Both the position numbers and the translations under genes were made by a program. From assembly GCA_013205525.1 (NCBI GenBank), contig JABMMR010000271.1, forward strand, positions 1 to 15,240: a stretch of DNA of 15,240 nt, written 5' to 3'. Position 1 is the first letter of the stretch; each line of letters begins with the position of its first letter. Positions 6,225 through 15,089 of the stretch are shown here, one piece after another. The DNA is from Burkholderiales bacterium. Lineage in GTDB: Bacteria; Pseudomonadota; Gammaproteobacteria; Burkholderiales; Burkholderiaceae_C. The notes below the pieces were generated by a model. The model was not told the origin of the DNA. It ran no database searches and saw nothing but the letters and a program-made list of their open reading frames with translations.

Positions 6225-7177
6225 CGAGTCTCTACCCATTTACGTACCCGCTCTGCATCTGCGGTACGACTGAATTTTCCAGCAGAGTCTAAAAAGATCA
6301 TGATCAATTTGCGCCCCGCAACCTTGGCCTGCATGACCAAGCATTGACCCGCTTCGGAGATGTAGCCGGTTTTTTGCAAATCTATATCCCAGTTGGGGTT
6401 CGTTACCAAGCGGTTGGTCGATCGGTATTTCAGGGTTTTGTGGCCCACTTCAACTTGAAAAACGCTGGATGTGGACAACTCACGCAAAGTGGGGTCATTC
6501 GCCGCAAGAGCCACCAAGGTTGCCAAGTCTTTGGCGCTGGATTGGTTGCGACTAGATAAGCCCGTAGGCTCTGCATAGCGTGTGTCGCGCATACCCAATT
6601 GAGCAGCTTTGGCATTCATTTGGTTGATAAAGGCATCCAAACCTGCTGGGTAACTGCGCCCCAAGGCATGGGCTGCGCGGTTTTCGCTAGACATCAGTGC
6701 CAAATGCAGCAACTCACCGCGGGTCAAACTGGTGCCGGGTCGCAGACGAGAAGTGCTGCCTTTTTCGGTGTCTACATCTTCGGTTGTGATGGTGATGATT
6801 TCATCCATGTCCAGATTGGCTTCACGGATCACCAAGGCTGTCATCAATTTGGTGATGGAAGCAATCGGCAAAACAGCTTGGCCATTTTTACTGAGCAAAA
6901 TTTCTTGTGTGTCTTGGTCGATGACATAAGCCACGCTGGACTTGAGGGTGAGTTGATCATCAGCGGCGGAATGCAATCCAGCAAGCTTGCCAAAAGAGGG
7001 CCTTGCAGGAATGGATTTATAAACACGGCCATGCTTTTTTTTCTTGGCAACGGCAACAACTTTGCTTTTTTGTTTTTGTTTTTGTTTGGCCGTGAGTGCG
7101 TAAGAAGATGGCGCCCAAGCCAGCAAGGCAGCAACACTGAAAGCAACCCAAAAACGTGTATTAAAAATTTTCAACAT
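6206..7177 (-). CDS. pbpG: D-alanyl-D-alanine endopeptidase, PBP7/8 type
   Basis: This serine peptidase of family S11 (low-molecular-weight PBP) cuts D-Ala-meso-diaminopimelate cross-links in peptidoglycan or trims D-Ala. All three active-site motifs are visible: Ser107-x-x-Lys110 (SITK), Ser164-x-Asn166 (SEN) and Lys269-Thr-Gly (KTG). Residues 1-27 are a signal peptide (hydrophobic 10-22, SSYA before the cut), so it acts in the periplasm. A Lys/Gln-rich linker at 31-48 (KQKQKQK, then KKKK) precedes the catalytic domain and could touch anionic wall polymers; it is encoded by repetitive DNA. Endopeptidase rather than carboxypeptidase is inferred from overall similarity to PbpG and the lack of a large C-terminal domain. 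GGGA lies five bases before the ATG. Confidence 0.9.
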   Translation of the reverse strand: MLKIFNTRFWVAFSVAALLAWAPSSYALTAKQKQKQKSKVVAVAKKKKHGRVYKSIPARPSFGKLAGLHSAADDQLTLKSSVAYVIDQDTQEILLSKNGQAVLPIASITKLMTALVIREANLDMDEIITITTEDVDTEKGSTSRLRPGTSLTRGELLHLALMSSENRAAHALGRSYPAGLDAFINQMNAKAAQLGMRDTRYAEPTGLSSRNQSSAKDLATLVALAANDPTLRELSTSSVFQVEVGHKTLKYRSTNRLVTNPNWDIDLQKTGYISEAGQCLVMQAKVAGRKLIMIFLDSAGKFSRTADAERVRKWVETRHSLTS

Positions 7178-7215
7178 GTTGTCCCAATGGCGGCCCAGAC
7201 AGGCTTTGATGCGCG

Positions 7216-7244
7216 AGTGTAGTCTGATTTAAAAATACACGCAA
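7216..7244 (-). promoter_or_regulatory. Candidate pbpG promoter
   Basis: On the minus strand TTGCGT (7244-7239) and TACACT (7221-7216) are separated by 17 bases, with four of six -10 matches and three of six -35 matches. Transcription would begin about 7209, some 30 bases before the pbpG start. The -35 hexamer is the 3' arm of the leuA terminator stem, so the two elements share bases. Confidence 0.4.
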
Positions 7245-7260
7245 GATCAAAGACTTGCGT
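7226..7260 (-). terminator. Intrinsic terminator after leuA
   Basis: Read on the minus strand, ACGCAAG (7260-7254) and CTTGCGT (7245-7239) form a perfect seven-pair stem with an eight-base loop, followed by GTATTTTTAAAT. It is 62 bases beyond the leuA stop and before pbpG, and fits the end of the ilv-psd-pssA-leuA unit. The stem is moderately GC-rich, so termination may be partial. Confidence 0.75.
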
Positions 7261-7322
7261 CTAAATATTCAGGTAAAAAAATATACACAGCTGCTCTCAA
7301 AACCGTCACAAATCTATTTTTT

Positions 7323-8861
7323 TCAGCCCTGCGCAGCTACACGTTCTGCTTTACTCTGTAATTTATTCAAAGCACTTAAGTACGCTTTTGCAGATGCAAC
7401 CACGATATCTGGGTCAGCGCCCACGCCATTGACAATACGGCCGTTGTTTTGAAGCCGCACGGTCACTTCGCCTTGGCTTTCTGTCGAGCCGCTGATGGCA
7501 TTGACCGAATACAGCACCATCTCGGCACCGCTTTTCACATGCTTTTCAATGGCTTTCAACGAAGCATCGACCGGACCGTTGCCGTTGGCTTCGCAGGCAA
7601 ATTCTTTGCCACGATCGGTGATAACTATTGAGGCAAAAGGCAATTCACCGGTTTCGCTGTGCTGGGACAATTTCACAAAAGAAAATACATCGTTGTCGTG
7701 CGAAATGCTTTCCTCGCTGACCAGCGCCAAGATGTCTTCATCGAAAATTTCGCTTTTGCGATCAGCCAATTCTTTGAAGCGCCCAAAAGCGGCGTTGGTT
7801 TCGGCTTCGCTGTCGAGTTCAACACCCAAGTCTTGCAAGCGTTGCTTGAATGCATTGCGGCCACTGAGCTTGCCCAAAACGATTTTGTTAGAGCCCCAGC
7901 CCACATCCTCGGCACGCATGATTTCATAGGTATCGCGAGCCTTCAAAACACCATCTTGGTGAATACCCGATGCGTGCGCAAAGGCATTCGCCCCCACCAC
8001 GGCTTTATTGGGCTGAACCACAAAACCTGTGGTCTGACTGACCATGCGACTGGCCGCCAAAATATGTTTGGTGTCAATGCCAAGCTCCAAGCCAAAGTAG
8101 TCTTTGCGAGTTTTGACCGCCATCACAATTTCTTCCAAGGAACAGTTGCCTGCTCTTTCGCCCAAACCATTGATGGTGCACTCGACCTGCCTGGCCCCGC
8201 CAATTTTTACGCCAGCCAAAGAATTGGCAACTGCCATGCCCAAGTCGTTATGGCAATGTACCGACCAAATTGCCTTGTCGGAATTGGGAATGCGCTCGCG
8301 CAATGTTTTGATAAAAACACCATACAACTCAGGAATCGCATAACCAACGGTGTCGGGAACATTGATGGTGGTCGCACCCTCATTAATCACTGCTTCCAAA
8401 ATGCGGCATAAAAAATCCATATCGCTTCGGTAGCCATCTTCAGGACTGAACTCGACATCGGCGACCAAGTTGCGCGCAAACCGCACCGACTGCTTGGCTT
8501 GCTCGAACACCTGATCAGGTGTCATCCGAAGTTTCTTCTCCATGTGCAAAGCAGAGGTTGCAATGAAGGTGTGTATGCGCGAATGTTTAGCGTCTTTTAA
8601 AGCCTCGGCTGCGCGTGAAATGTCTCGGTCATTGGCGCGAGACAAAGAACACACCGTCGAATCGTTAATTGCATTGGCAATCGCCTTGACAGCTTCAAAA
8701 TCGCCGTCTGAGCTGGCAGCAAAACCTGCCTCAATGATGTCGACCCGCAAGCGCTCGAGTTGTCTGGCTATACGCAGTTTTTCGTCTCGCGTCATGGAAG
8801 CGCCTGGGGACTGCTCACCATCACGCAAGGTGGTGTCAAAAATAATTAATTTGTCAGCCAT
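7323..8861 (-). CDS. leuA: 2-isopropylmalate synthase
   Basis: LeuA condenses acetyl-CoA with 2-ketoisovalerate, the committed step of leucine synthesis; it is cytosolic. The 512-residue length fits the bacterial class I enzyme. The N-terminal TIM barrel starts with [12 protein letters not shown] (9-20), with Arg13 and the metal ligand Asp14. VHCHNDLG (201-208) supplies His202 and His204, and [11 protein letters not shown] (234-244) includes Asn239. The C-terminal part, from about residue 390, matches the regulatory domain that binds leucine for feedback inhibition. AGGAG (8873-8869) lies seven bases before the ATG. The 88-base gap after pssA shows no clear terminator or promoter, so leuA is probably cotranscribed with the upstream genes. 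Confidence 0.98.
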   Translation of the reverse strand: MADKLIIFDTTLRDGEQSPGASMTRDEKLRIARQLERLRVDIIEAGFAASSDGDFEAVKAIANAINDSTVCSLSRANDRDISRAAEALKDAKHSRIHTFIATSALHMEKKLRMTPDQVFEQAKQSVRFARNLVADVEFSPEDGYRSDMDFLCRILEAVINEGATTINVPDTVGYAIPELYGVFIKTLRERIPNSDKAIWSVHCHNDLGMAVANSLAGVKIGGARQVECTINGLGERAGNCSLEEIVMAVKTRKDYFGLELGIDTKHILAASRMVSQTTGFVVQPNKAVVGANAFAHASGIHQDGVLKARDTYEIMRAEDVGWGSNKIVLGKLSGRNAFKQRLQDLGVELDSEAETNAAFGRFKELADRKSEIFDEDILALVSEESISHDNDVFSFVKLSQHSETGELPFASIVITDRGKEFACEANGNGPVDASLKAIEKHVKSGAEMVLYSVNAISGSTESQGEVTVRLQNNGRIVNGVGADPDIVVASAKAYLSALNKLQSKAERVAAQG

Positions 8862-8949
8862 TCTTAAGCTCCTGAAAATTCAACCATCCAATGCCGAGAA
8901 TAAAGCGTAATGAAAAAAGGCCTGTTGCAGAAAAATCTAAGCCATTGTC

Positions 8950-9747
8950 TCAGTGCAAGCCCTTTTCATCGGGCTCGTCGGTTGAAGTACTGATGACGCT
9001 GGTGGGTATGCCTTTGTAACGTCGCCAAACATAAACCACATAACCGCTGGTGCCATATACCAAGAAAAGGCTGAACAAGACTGTAGGCGGATGAATATTG
9101 ATCAAGGCGATGATCAGCGCAAAAGAGACGATGACAGCAAAAGGAACACTTTTGCGCATTTGGAAATCTTTGAAACTGTAGAAAGGCAAATTGCTGACCA
9201 TGGTCAAACCAGAATAAAGAATTACAGCAAACATGACCCAGCGGTTATCCACGGGAGAAAACCCCATATCGGTCATGAGCCAGATAAAACCCAGCACCAA
9301 AGCCGCCGCCGCAGGAGAAGGCAGACCTTGAAAAAACCGCTTGTCTACGGTGGTGGTATTCACGTTGAAACGGGCCAAGCGCAAAGCCGCACACGAGCAA
9401 TAAATAAAGGCGGCAAACCAACCCCAACGACCCAGGTCTTTCAACGCCCACTCATAAGTGATGAGCGCCGGGGCAGCGCCAAAAGAGACCATATCGGCCA
9501 AGGAATCCATTTGGGCACCAAACTCGGTTTGGGTATTGGTCATGCGGGCGACTCGTCCGTCCAAACTGTCCAACACAATCGCACAAAACACACCGATGGC
9601 AGAAGCCTCAAACTGGTTATTCATCGCCATCACAATGGCGTAGAACCCACCAAACAAAGCCGCGAGCGTGAATAAATTGGGCAGCACATAAATGCCCTTG
9701 CGCAAGCGACTTTGCGGTTCTTCGAGTGAATCTTCTGTGTCAGGCAT
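8950..9747 (-). CDS. pssA: CDP-diacylglycerol--serine O-phosphatidyltransferase
   Basis: PssA makes phosphatidylserine from CDP-diacylglycerol and serine in the inner membrane. The 265-residue protein has the complete CDP-alcohol phosphotransferase motif: Asp60, Asp63-Gly64, Ala67-Arg68, Gly77, Asp81 and Asp85, with the standard spacing; the aspartates bind metal and drive catalysis. Several hydrophobic segments follow (including FTLAALFGGFYAIVMAM near 26-42), as in the multi-pass type II synthases of many bacteria rather than the PLD-like E. coli enzyme. It lies 11 bases after psd, which uses its product, and before leuA. Its ribosome-binding site is weak, so coupling to psd is likely. Both ends are hydrophilic; the C-terminus carries an acidic tail. 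Confidence 0.96.
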   Translation of the reverse strand: MPDTEDSLEEPQSRLRKGIYVLPNLFTLAALFGGFYAIVMAMNNQFEASAIGVFCAIVLDSLDGRVARMTNTQTEFGAQMDSLADMVSFGAAPALITYEWALKDLGRWGWFAAFIYCSCAALRLARFNVNTTTVDKRFFQGLPSPAAAALVLGFIWLMTDMGFSPVDNRWVMFAVILYSGLTMVSNLPFYSFKDFQMRKSVPFAVIVSFALIIALINIHPPTVLFSLFLVYGTSGYVVYVWRRYKGIPTSVISTSTDEPDEKGLH

Positions 9748-9758
9748 GTGGGATGGGT

Positions 9759-10411
9759 TTACAGAGTTGCCAGCACGGTGGAGGTGGCGCTGACTTTGTC
9801 GCCAGGAGCCACCAAGGGAACTGCCGTCAAGGGTAAATATACATCCACCCTCGAACCAAACCGAATAAAGCCATAGCGCTCACCTTTGCTCAGGACATGA
9901 GAAGCATCCACATAGCAAAGAATGCGTCGGGCAATGAGACCGGCCACCTGCACCAGTGTCACCACATGGGCTTGGCCATCAACCACCGCATCAATGACCA
10001 CGGCATTGCGCTCATTTTCCGAAGAGGCTTTGTCTAAATCCGCATTCACAAACAAGCCAGGAAAATACTGCACACTGCGCACCGTTCCGTTGACACTGGC
10101 GCGGTTGCTGTGGACATTGAAAACATTCATGAACACACTGATGAGCAAGGCGTCTCGATCAGCATAAGGGTCTCGGACTTTTTCAACTTTCACAATCCGA
10201 CCATCGGCTGGAGACAAAACAGCATTGCTTTGTTCTGGCACCCAACGGGGCGGGTCGCGAAAAAACTGAATGACAAAAACCAAAACCACATAAAAAAGGA
10301 TGGTGACAAACCCAACGCCCCAAAGCATAGTTGCTAACAGGCTGAGCAAAAAAGCCAAGCCTATGAAAGGCCATCCTTCACGCGCCAAAATCGGATGTGG
10401 GTAGTGGTTCA

Positions 10412-10412
<1 letters not shown>
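9759..10412 (-). CDS. psd: Phosphatidylserine decarboxylase proenzyme
   Basis: Psd decarboxylates phosphatidylserine to phosphatidylethanolamine, the main zwitterionic lipid. At 217 residues it belongs to the short subgroup (about 210-220 residues), not the roughly 300-residue E. coli type. A hydrophobic N-terminus (about 14-50) anchors it in the inner membrane. The likely triad is Asp70 (SPADG), His101 (VHSNR) and Ser187 in RFGSRVD. Self-cleavage between Gly186 and Ser187 would turn Ser187 into the pyruvoyl cofactor and leave a large beta and a small alpha chain of about 31 residues. The start shares one base with the ilvC stop (TGATG), so it is translated by reinitiation or coupling after ilvC. 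Confidence 0.96.
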
Positions 10413-11440
<1,028 letters not shown>

Positions 11441-11456
11441 TTAAAAATGGGGGTAA

Positions 11457-11948
11457 TTAAACACGCAAGACGCGTTCGCCGCGTCCAATGCCGCAGGCGC
11501 CCGTGCGCACAGTTTCCAAAATAGCGCTGCGTTCGATGGCCTCTAAAAAAGCATCGTTTTTAGCCACATCGCCAGTCAATTCAATGGTGTAACTTTTGTC
11601 CGTCACATCAATCACGCGGCCTCTAAAAATATCGGCCATGCGTTTCATTTCTTCGCGCTCTTTACCCACCGCACGCACTTTAACCATCATCAATTCACGT
11701 TCGGTATAAGCGCCTTCGGTTAAGTCGACCACCTTGACCACTTCAATCAGTCGATTCAAGTGTTTGGTGATTTGCTCAATCACATCATCCGAGCCAGAGG
11801 TCTGCAAAGTGATGCGTGACAAGCTGGGGTCTTCGGTAGGCGCAACTGTTAGCGACTCAATGTTGTAGCCCCGCGCAGAGAACAAACCAACAACCCTAGA
11901 CAAAGCGCCAGGCTCGTTTTCAATCAATACTGCAATGATATGTTTCAT
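11457..11948 (-). CDS. ilvH: Acetolactate synthase small (regulatory) subunit
   Basis: IlvH activates the large subunit and carries valine feedback control. The start at 11948 gives 163 residues and has GAGGAA six bases upstream; an upstream start at 11969 would add seven unusual residues. An N-terminal ACT domain (about 2-75) keeps Asn11, Gly14 and Asn29 (NEPGALSR, RGYNIES), the positions known in E. coli IlvH to bind valine, so the enzyme is likely valine-sensitive. The C-terminal domain (about 85-160) ends in GIGRGERVLRV. The 90-base gap after ilvI holds a GC-rich inverted repeat, CCTGC/GCAGG at 11976-11997, without a T-tract. Confidence 0.97.
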   Translation of the reverse strand: MKHIIAVLIENEPGALSRVVGLFSARGYNIESLTVAPTEDPSLSRITLQTSGSDDVIEQITKHLNRLIEVVKVVDLTEGAYTERELMMVKVRAVGKEREEMKRMADIFRGRVIDVTDKSYTIELTGDVAKNDAFLEAIERSAILETVRTGACGIGRGERVLRV

Positions 11949-12038
11949 AGGGGATTCCTCTTTTCGCAACCCTCCCCTGCAGGCGGTAACTTGCAGGTTT
12001 GGTTGTCAATAGATTCGTCTTAAAGTAATCGGCAAGGG

Positions 12039-13820
12039 TTAAAGGTCTTCGCTGCCCAAAAGCATTTCAGTGATGCCTTTGCCAGCTTGAACCATGGGGA
12101 AAACATTTTCGGTAGGGTCGGTACGGAAATCCATGAACACGGTTCTGTCCTTGAGTTTTCGCGCCTCGCGCAGCGCCGGTTCGACGTCCTCAGGCCGCTC
12201 AATGAGCATGCCCACATGACCGTAAGCCTCAGCCAGTTTGACAAAATCGGGCAAAGCATCCATGTAACTGTGGCTGTAACGGCCCGAATACTCAATCTCT
12301 TGCCACTGCCTGACCATGCCCAAAAAACGGTTGTTCAAGGCCACGATCTTGATGGGCGTGTTGTACTGCAAACAAGTGGAGAGTTCTTGAATGCACATTT
12401 GTACAGAGCCCTCACCCGTCACACAATACACTTCGCTGTCAGGCTTGGCCAATTTGATTCCCATGGCATAAGGAATGCCCACGCCCATGGTTCCGAGTCC
12501 GCCAGAGTTGATCCAGCGGCGCGGTTGATCAAAGCGGTAGTACTGCGCAGCCCACATTTGATGCTGCCCCACATCGGAGGTGATGTAAGCGTCGGCATCT
12601 TTGGTCATATTCCACAGGGTTTCAACCACATACTGCGGCTTGATGACGTCTGAGCTGCCAAGGTCGTATTTCAAACAATCTCTGGAGCGCCATGCTTCAA
12701 TGGTTTCCCACCAAGCAGCCAAGCCTTTGGCCTCAGGCTTTATAGGCGACTCCTTCAACATCGCCAGCATTTCGGTCAGAACTTCCTTGACATCGCCCAC
12801 AATGGGAATATCAACTTTGACGCGCTTGGAAATACTCGAGGGGTCAATATCGATATGAATAATCTTGCGCTCGTTTTGCGCAAAATGTTTGGGGTTACCA
12901 ATTACGCGATCATCAAAACGTGCGCCCACGGCCAACAACACATCACAGTTTTGCATCGCATTATTAGCCTCTATTGTTCCGTGCATGCCAAGCATGCCTA
13001 AGAACTTTCTGTCGCTGGCAGGATAAGCGCCTAGGCCCATCAAGGTATTGGTACAGGGGTAGCCCAATGTATCGACCAAAGCGCGCAATTCGGCTGAAGC
13101 TTCACTCATTAAAACGCCACCGCCGGTGTAAATAAACGGTCTTTTGGCAGCTACCAGCAGTTGCAATGCTTTGCGAATTTGTCCGCTATGCCCTTTGCGA
13201 ACAGGGGTGTAAGAACGCATCTCCACTGAGGTGGGATAGCCGCTGTAGATGGTTTTCTTGAACGACACATCCTTAGGAATATCCACCACCACAGGTCCAG
13301 GTCGGCCTGTACGCGCAATATAAAAGGCCTTCTTCATGATCTCGGCCATATCGCGCACATCTTTGACCAAAAAATTGTGCTTAACGATAGGGCGAGTAAT
13401 GCCCACGGTGTCGCACTCTTGAAAAGCATCCAAACCGATGGCATGCGTGGGAACCTGTCCCGTGATGATGACCATGGGGATGCTGTCCATGTAGGCAGTC
13501 GCAATACCGGTGACCGCATTGGTCACACCAGGACCCGAGGTAACCAGCGCAACGCCTACTTCGCCTGTGGCACGGGCATAGCCATCAGCGGCGTGGACAG
13601 CTGCCTGTTCATGCCGCACCAGCACATGTTCTATGGTGTTTTGTTTGTAAAGCGCATCGTAAATATGCAAGACCGCGCCACCGGGGTAACCCCAGACAAA
13701 CTGAACACCTTCAGCTTGAAGGGACTTGACCAAAATGTCAGAGCCATTGATTTCGATGGGGGTTTGACTCAGCGCACTGGCTTGAGCGGCGGATTGGAGT
13801 TCCGCTTTAGACATTTCCAT
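12039..13820 (-). CDS. ilvI: Acetolactate synthase large (catalytic) subunit
   Basis: This thiamine diphosphate enzyme joins pyruvate to a second pyruvate or to 2-ketobutyrate, the first shared step of valine/leucine and isoleucine synthesis. The 593-residue protein has the three usual domains: a pyrimidine-binding domain with catalytic Glu71 (RHEQAAVHAADG), a central domain with the FAD-contact segment GARFDDRV (299-306), and a diphosphate-binding domain. There the normal GDG reads GEG (469-471), with Asn496-Asn497 closing the motif. I recall this Asp-to-Glu change as common in this order. Residues 1-24 are an extension rich in Ala and Ser. AAAGG lies seven bases before the ATG; Met3 is a possible start. 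It heads the minus-strand block. Some annotations name it ilvB. Confidence 0.97.
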   Translation of the reverse strand: MEMSKAELQSAAQASALSQTPIEINGSDILVKSLQAEGVQFVWGYPGGAVLHIYDALYKQNTIEHVLVRHEQAAVHAADGYARATGEVGVALVTSGPGVTNAVTGIATAYMDSIPMVIITGQVPTHAIGLDAFQECDTVGITRPIVKHNFLVKDVRDMAEIMKKAFYIARTGRPGPVVVDIPKDVSFKKTIYSGYPTSVEMRSYTPVRKGHSGQIRKALQLLVAAKRPFIYTGGGVLMSEASAELRALVDTLGYPCTNTLMGLGAYPASDRKFLGMLGMHGTIEANNAMQNCDVLLAVGARFDDRVIGNPKHFAQNERKIIHIDIDPSSISKRVKVDIPIVGDVKEVLTEMLAMLKESPIKPEAKGLAAWWETIEAWRSRDCLKYDLGSSDVIKPQYVVETLWNMTKDADAYITSDVGQHQMWAAQYYRFDQPRRWINSGGLGTMGVGIPYAMGIKLAKPDSEVYCVTGEGSVQMCIQELSTCLQYNTPIKIVALNNRFLGMVRQWQEIEYSGRYSHSYMDALPDFVKLAEAYGHVGMLIERPEDVEPALREARKLKDRTVFMDFRTDPTENVFPMVQAGKGITEMLLGSEDL

Positions 13821-14020
13821 GATGTAACCTTTGTGAATTTCTTAACGAAAAAACTAGGGTGCCTTTTTGCATCTTCTTATGAAAGTGCATCAAGACTTTG
13901 GATTTCAAGCTATAGGCGTTTAACACCAAACTTGAACCCTTTTAGTTTGACAGCCGAGGATTATGACACTGAAATTCTCATGATTAACCTGATTACCCTT
14001 CATTTGGGTGAAATGCCATA
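13821..14020. promoter_or_regulatory. Divergent ilvI / sigma-factor promoter region
   Basis: This 200-base gap is the longest in the window and is AT-rich. For ilvI (minus strand) two weak candidate promoters appear: TTGAAA and TTTCAT 18 bases apart, and TTCAAG and TATAGC 16 bases apart; neither is convincing. I see no T-box, no strong attenuator hairpin and no run of branched-chain codons. On the plus strand the sigma-gene promoter is reported separately. A small hairpin, CATTT (14001-14005) and AAATG (14011-14015), carries a GGGTG loop that could be the weak ribosome-binding site of the sigma gene. Confidence 0.5.
13947..13975 (+). promoter_or_regulatory. Candidate sigma-70 promoter of the ECF sigma gene
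   Basis: A perfect TTGACA (13947-13952) is followed after 17 bases by TGAAAT (13970-13975), which matches the -10 consensus at four of six positions. The start site would be about 13982, giving a leader of about 40 bases before the ATG at 14021. It looks like a housekeeping rather than an ECF-type promoter. Confidence 0.55.
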
Positions 14021-14647
14021 ATGAAAAAGCAGCATTTCAAGTTTTCCGCACCTATTTTCGCGCAAGGCACAACCTTTTTTAAATCCTCCTTGGCTTCAGA
14101 TAAAGAATTATCAGATTTTCTGGTGGGCATAGAAAAACGCGCGTTCAAGCGCACCGTCTTTCATGTTCGGGATGACGAGTCTGCGCTTGATATCGTGCAA
14201 GACAGCATGATGAAGTTGGCCGAACATTACGGTGATAAACCGGTGACTGAGTTGCCTATGCTGTTTCAGCGAATCTTGTCCAATACAACTTTGGACTGGT
14301 TCAGACGCCAAAAAACCCGCAAGGCTCTTTTTTCCAATTTCAGTGATTTTGGTAGCGGCCAAGATGATGATGAATTTGATGTCCTAGAAGTCTTAACTTC
14401 GCATTTAGCAACTGAGAGCGCCTTGGATGAATTCGTAAGAACTAAAACTTTTGAAGAAATCGAGAAAGAAATACAAAATTTGCCAGGGCGTCAACGAGAA
14501 GCCTTCTTATTGCGTTATTGGGAGGACTTGGATGTGGCTGAAACTGCAGCAGCCATGGGTTGTTCAGAGGGAAGTGTTAAAACACACTGTTTCAGAGCCA
14601 TCCAATCCTTGTTCAAAGCTTTGAATTCCAAGGGTATACGACCATGA
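14021..14647 (+). CDS. ECF-type RNA polymerase sigma factor
   Basis: The 208-residue protein has sigma-70 region 2 (about 36-105), with the core-binding DIVQDSMMKLAEHY and the DNA-melting and -10 segment TTLDWFRRQKTR. Region 4 (about 144-200) includes LPGRQREAFLLRYWEDLDVAE and the -35-recognition helix GCSEGSVKTHCFRA. Region 3 is absent, as in ECF factors. An acidic linker (GSGQDDDEFD, 111-120) separates the domains. The N-terminal 30 residues are extra compared with minimal ECF factors. The stop overlaps the DUF3619-type gene by ATGA. That partner has one membrane segment and could act like an anti-sigma factor, but this is inferred from position and topology. No own-promoter motif is recognised. 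Confidence 0.93.
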   Translation: MKKQHFKFSAPIFAQGTTFFKSSLASDKELSDFLVGIEKRAFKRTVFHVRDDESALDIVQDSMMKLAEHYGDKPVTELPMLFQRILSNTTLDWFRRQKTRKALFSNFSDFGSGQDDDEFDVLEVLTSHLATESALDEFVRTKTFEEIEKEIQNLPGRQREAFLLRYWEDLDVAETAAAMGCSEGSVKTHCFRAIQSLFKALNSKGIRP

Positions 14648-15081
14648 AAAAATTATCAAACTCCACATTGGTTCAAGATCGACTTGGGCGGCGTTTTGCG
14701 CAAGTGCTTGAAAAAAACTCTGAATTACCTTATGAGGTTTCAGAACGCTTACGTGCTGCACGCATCCGGGCCCTGTCTGTTAGGCGCGTCTCCCAAACCC
14801 AGTTGCAAACTGCCCAAGACATTCAATCACAAAATGGTCTTGCACTACTCAAGCTCCCCACACCCATTCACTTTTTTTTACAAACCTTTGGCTCCATACT
14901 GCCTTTGCTTGCCCTCATCGTGGGCTTGGTTTTTATCCACGATTTCCACAACGACCAAAATGCCCTTGAACTTGCTGAGGTAGATTCAGCTCTATTAACT
15001 GACGATTTACCGCCAAGCGCCTACACAGACCCTTCTTTTCTTGACTATTTAAAATACGAAGTCACTTCACCGCAAAACTAA
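14644..15081 (+). CDS. DUF3619-type membrane protein, possible partner of the sigma factor
   Basis: The 145-residue protein has a charged N-terminal cytoplasmic part (1-70, rich in Arg, with ERLRAARIRAL near 34-43). One membrane helix follows at about 82-98 (FGSILPLLALIVGLVFI), then a short tail with EVDSALLTDDLPPSAYTDP (112-130). That tail is the conserved block I recall for DUF3619 in Burkholderiales, where such genes sit between an ECF sigma gene and a DUF3106 gene. The order and four-base overlap suggest an anti-sigma or sigma-tethering role. The N-terminus does not show the zinc motif (HxxxCxxC) of ZAS anti-sigma factors. Function is unproven. Confidence 0.8.
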   Translation: MKKLSNSTLVQDRLGRRFAQVLEKNSELPYEVSERLRAARIRALSVRRVSQTQLQTAQDIQSQNGLALLKLPTPIHFFLQTFGSILPLLALIVGLVFIHDFHNDQNALELAEVDSALLTDDLPPSAYTDPSFLDYLKYEVTSPQN

Positions 15082-15089
15082 TACCGTTC

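Noticed and set aside
7659..8411. Long plus-strand open frame opposite leuA.
   Set aside because: It lies wholly antisense to a clear leuA gene and shows no protein-family features.
11976..11997. CCTGC/GCAGG inverted repeat between ilvI and ilvH, first considered as a terminator or attenuator.
   Set aside because: The stem is five pairs with a 12-base loop and no T-tract follows on the minus strand.
13808..13892. A short minus-strand upstream frame (MHFHKKMQKG..., about 27 codons) in the ilvI leader that overlaps the ilvI start and has a few Leu and Val codons, as in a leader peptide.
   Set aside because: It has no ribosome-binding site, the branched-chain codons are not consecutive, and there is no attenuator hairpin with a T-tract after it.
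13377..14021. Plus-strand open frame opposite the 5' part of ilvI that ends at TAATG on the sigma start.
   Set aside because: Most of it is antisense to ilvI and its residue composition is not protein-like; the TAATG contact looks accidental.
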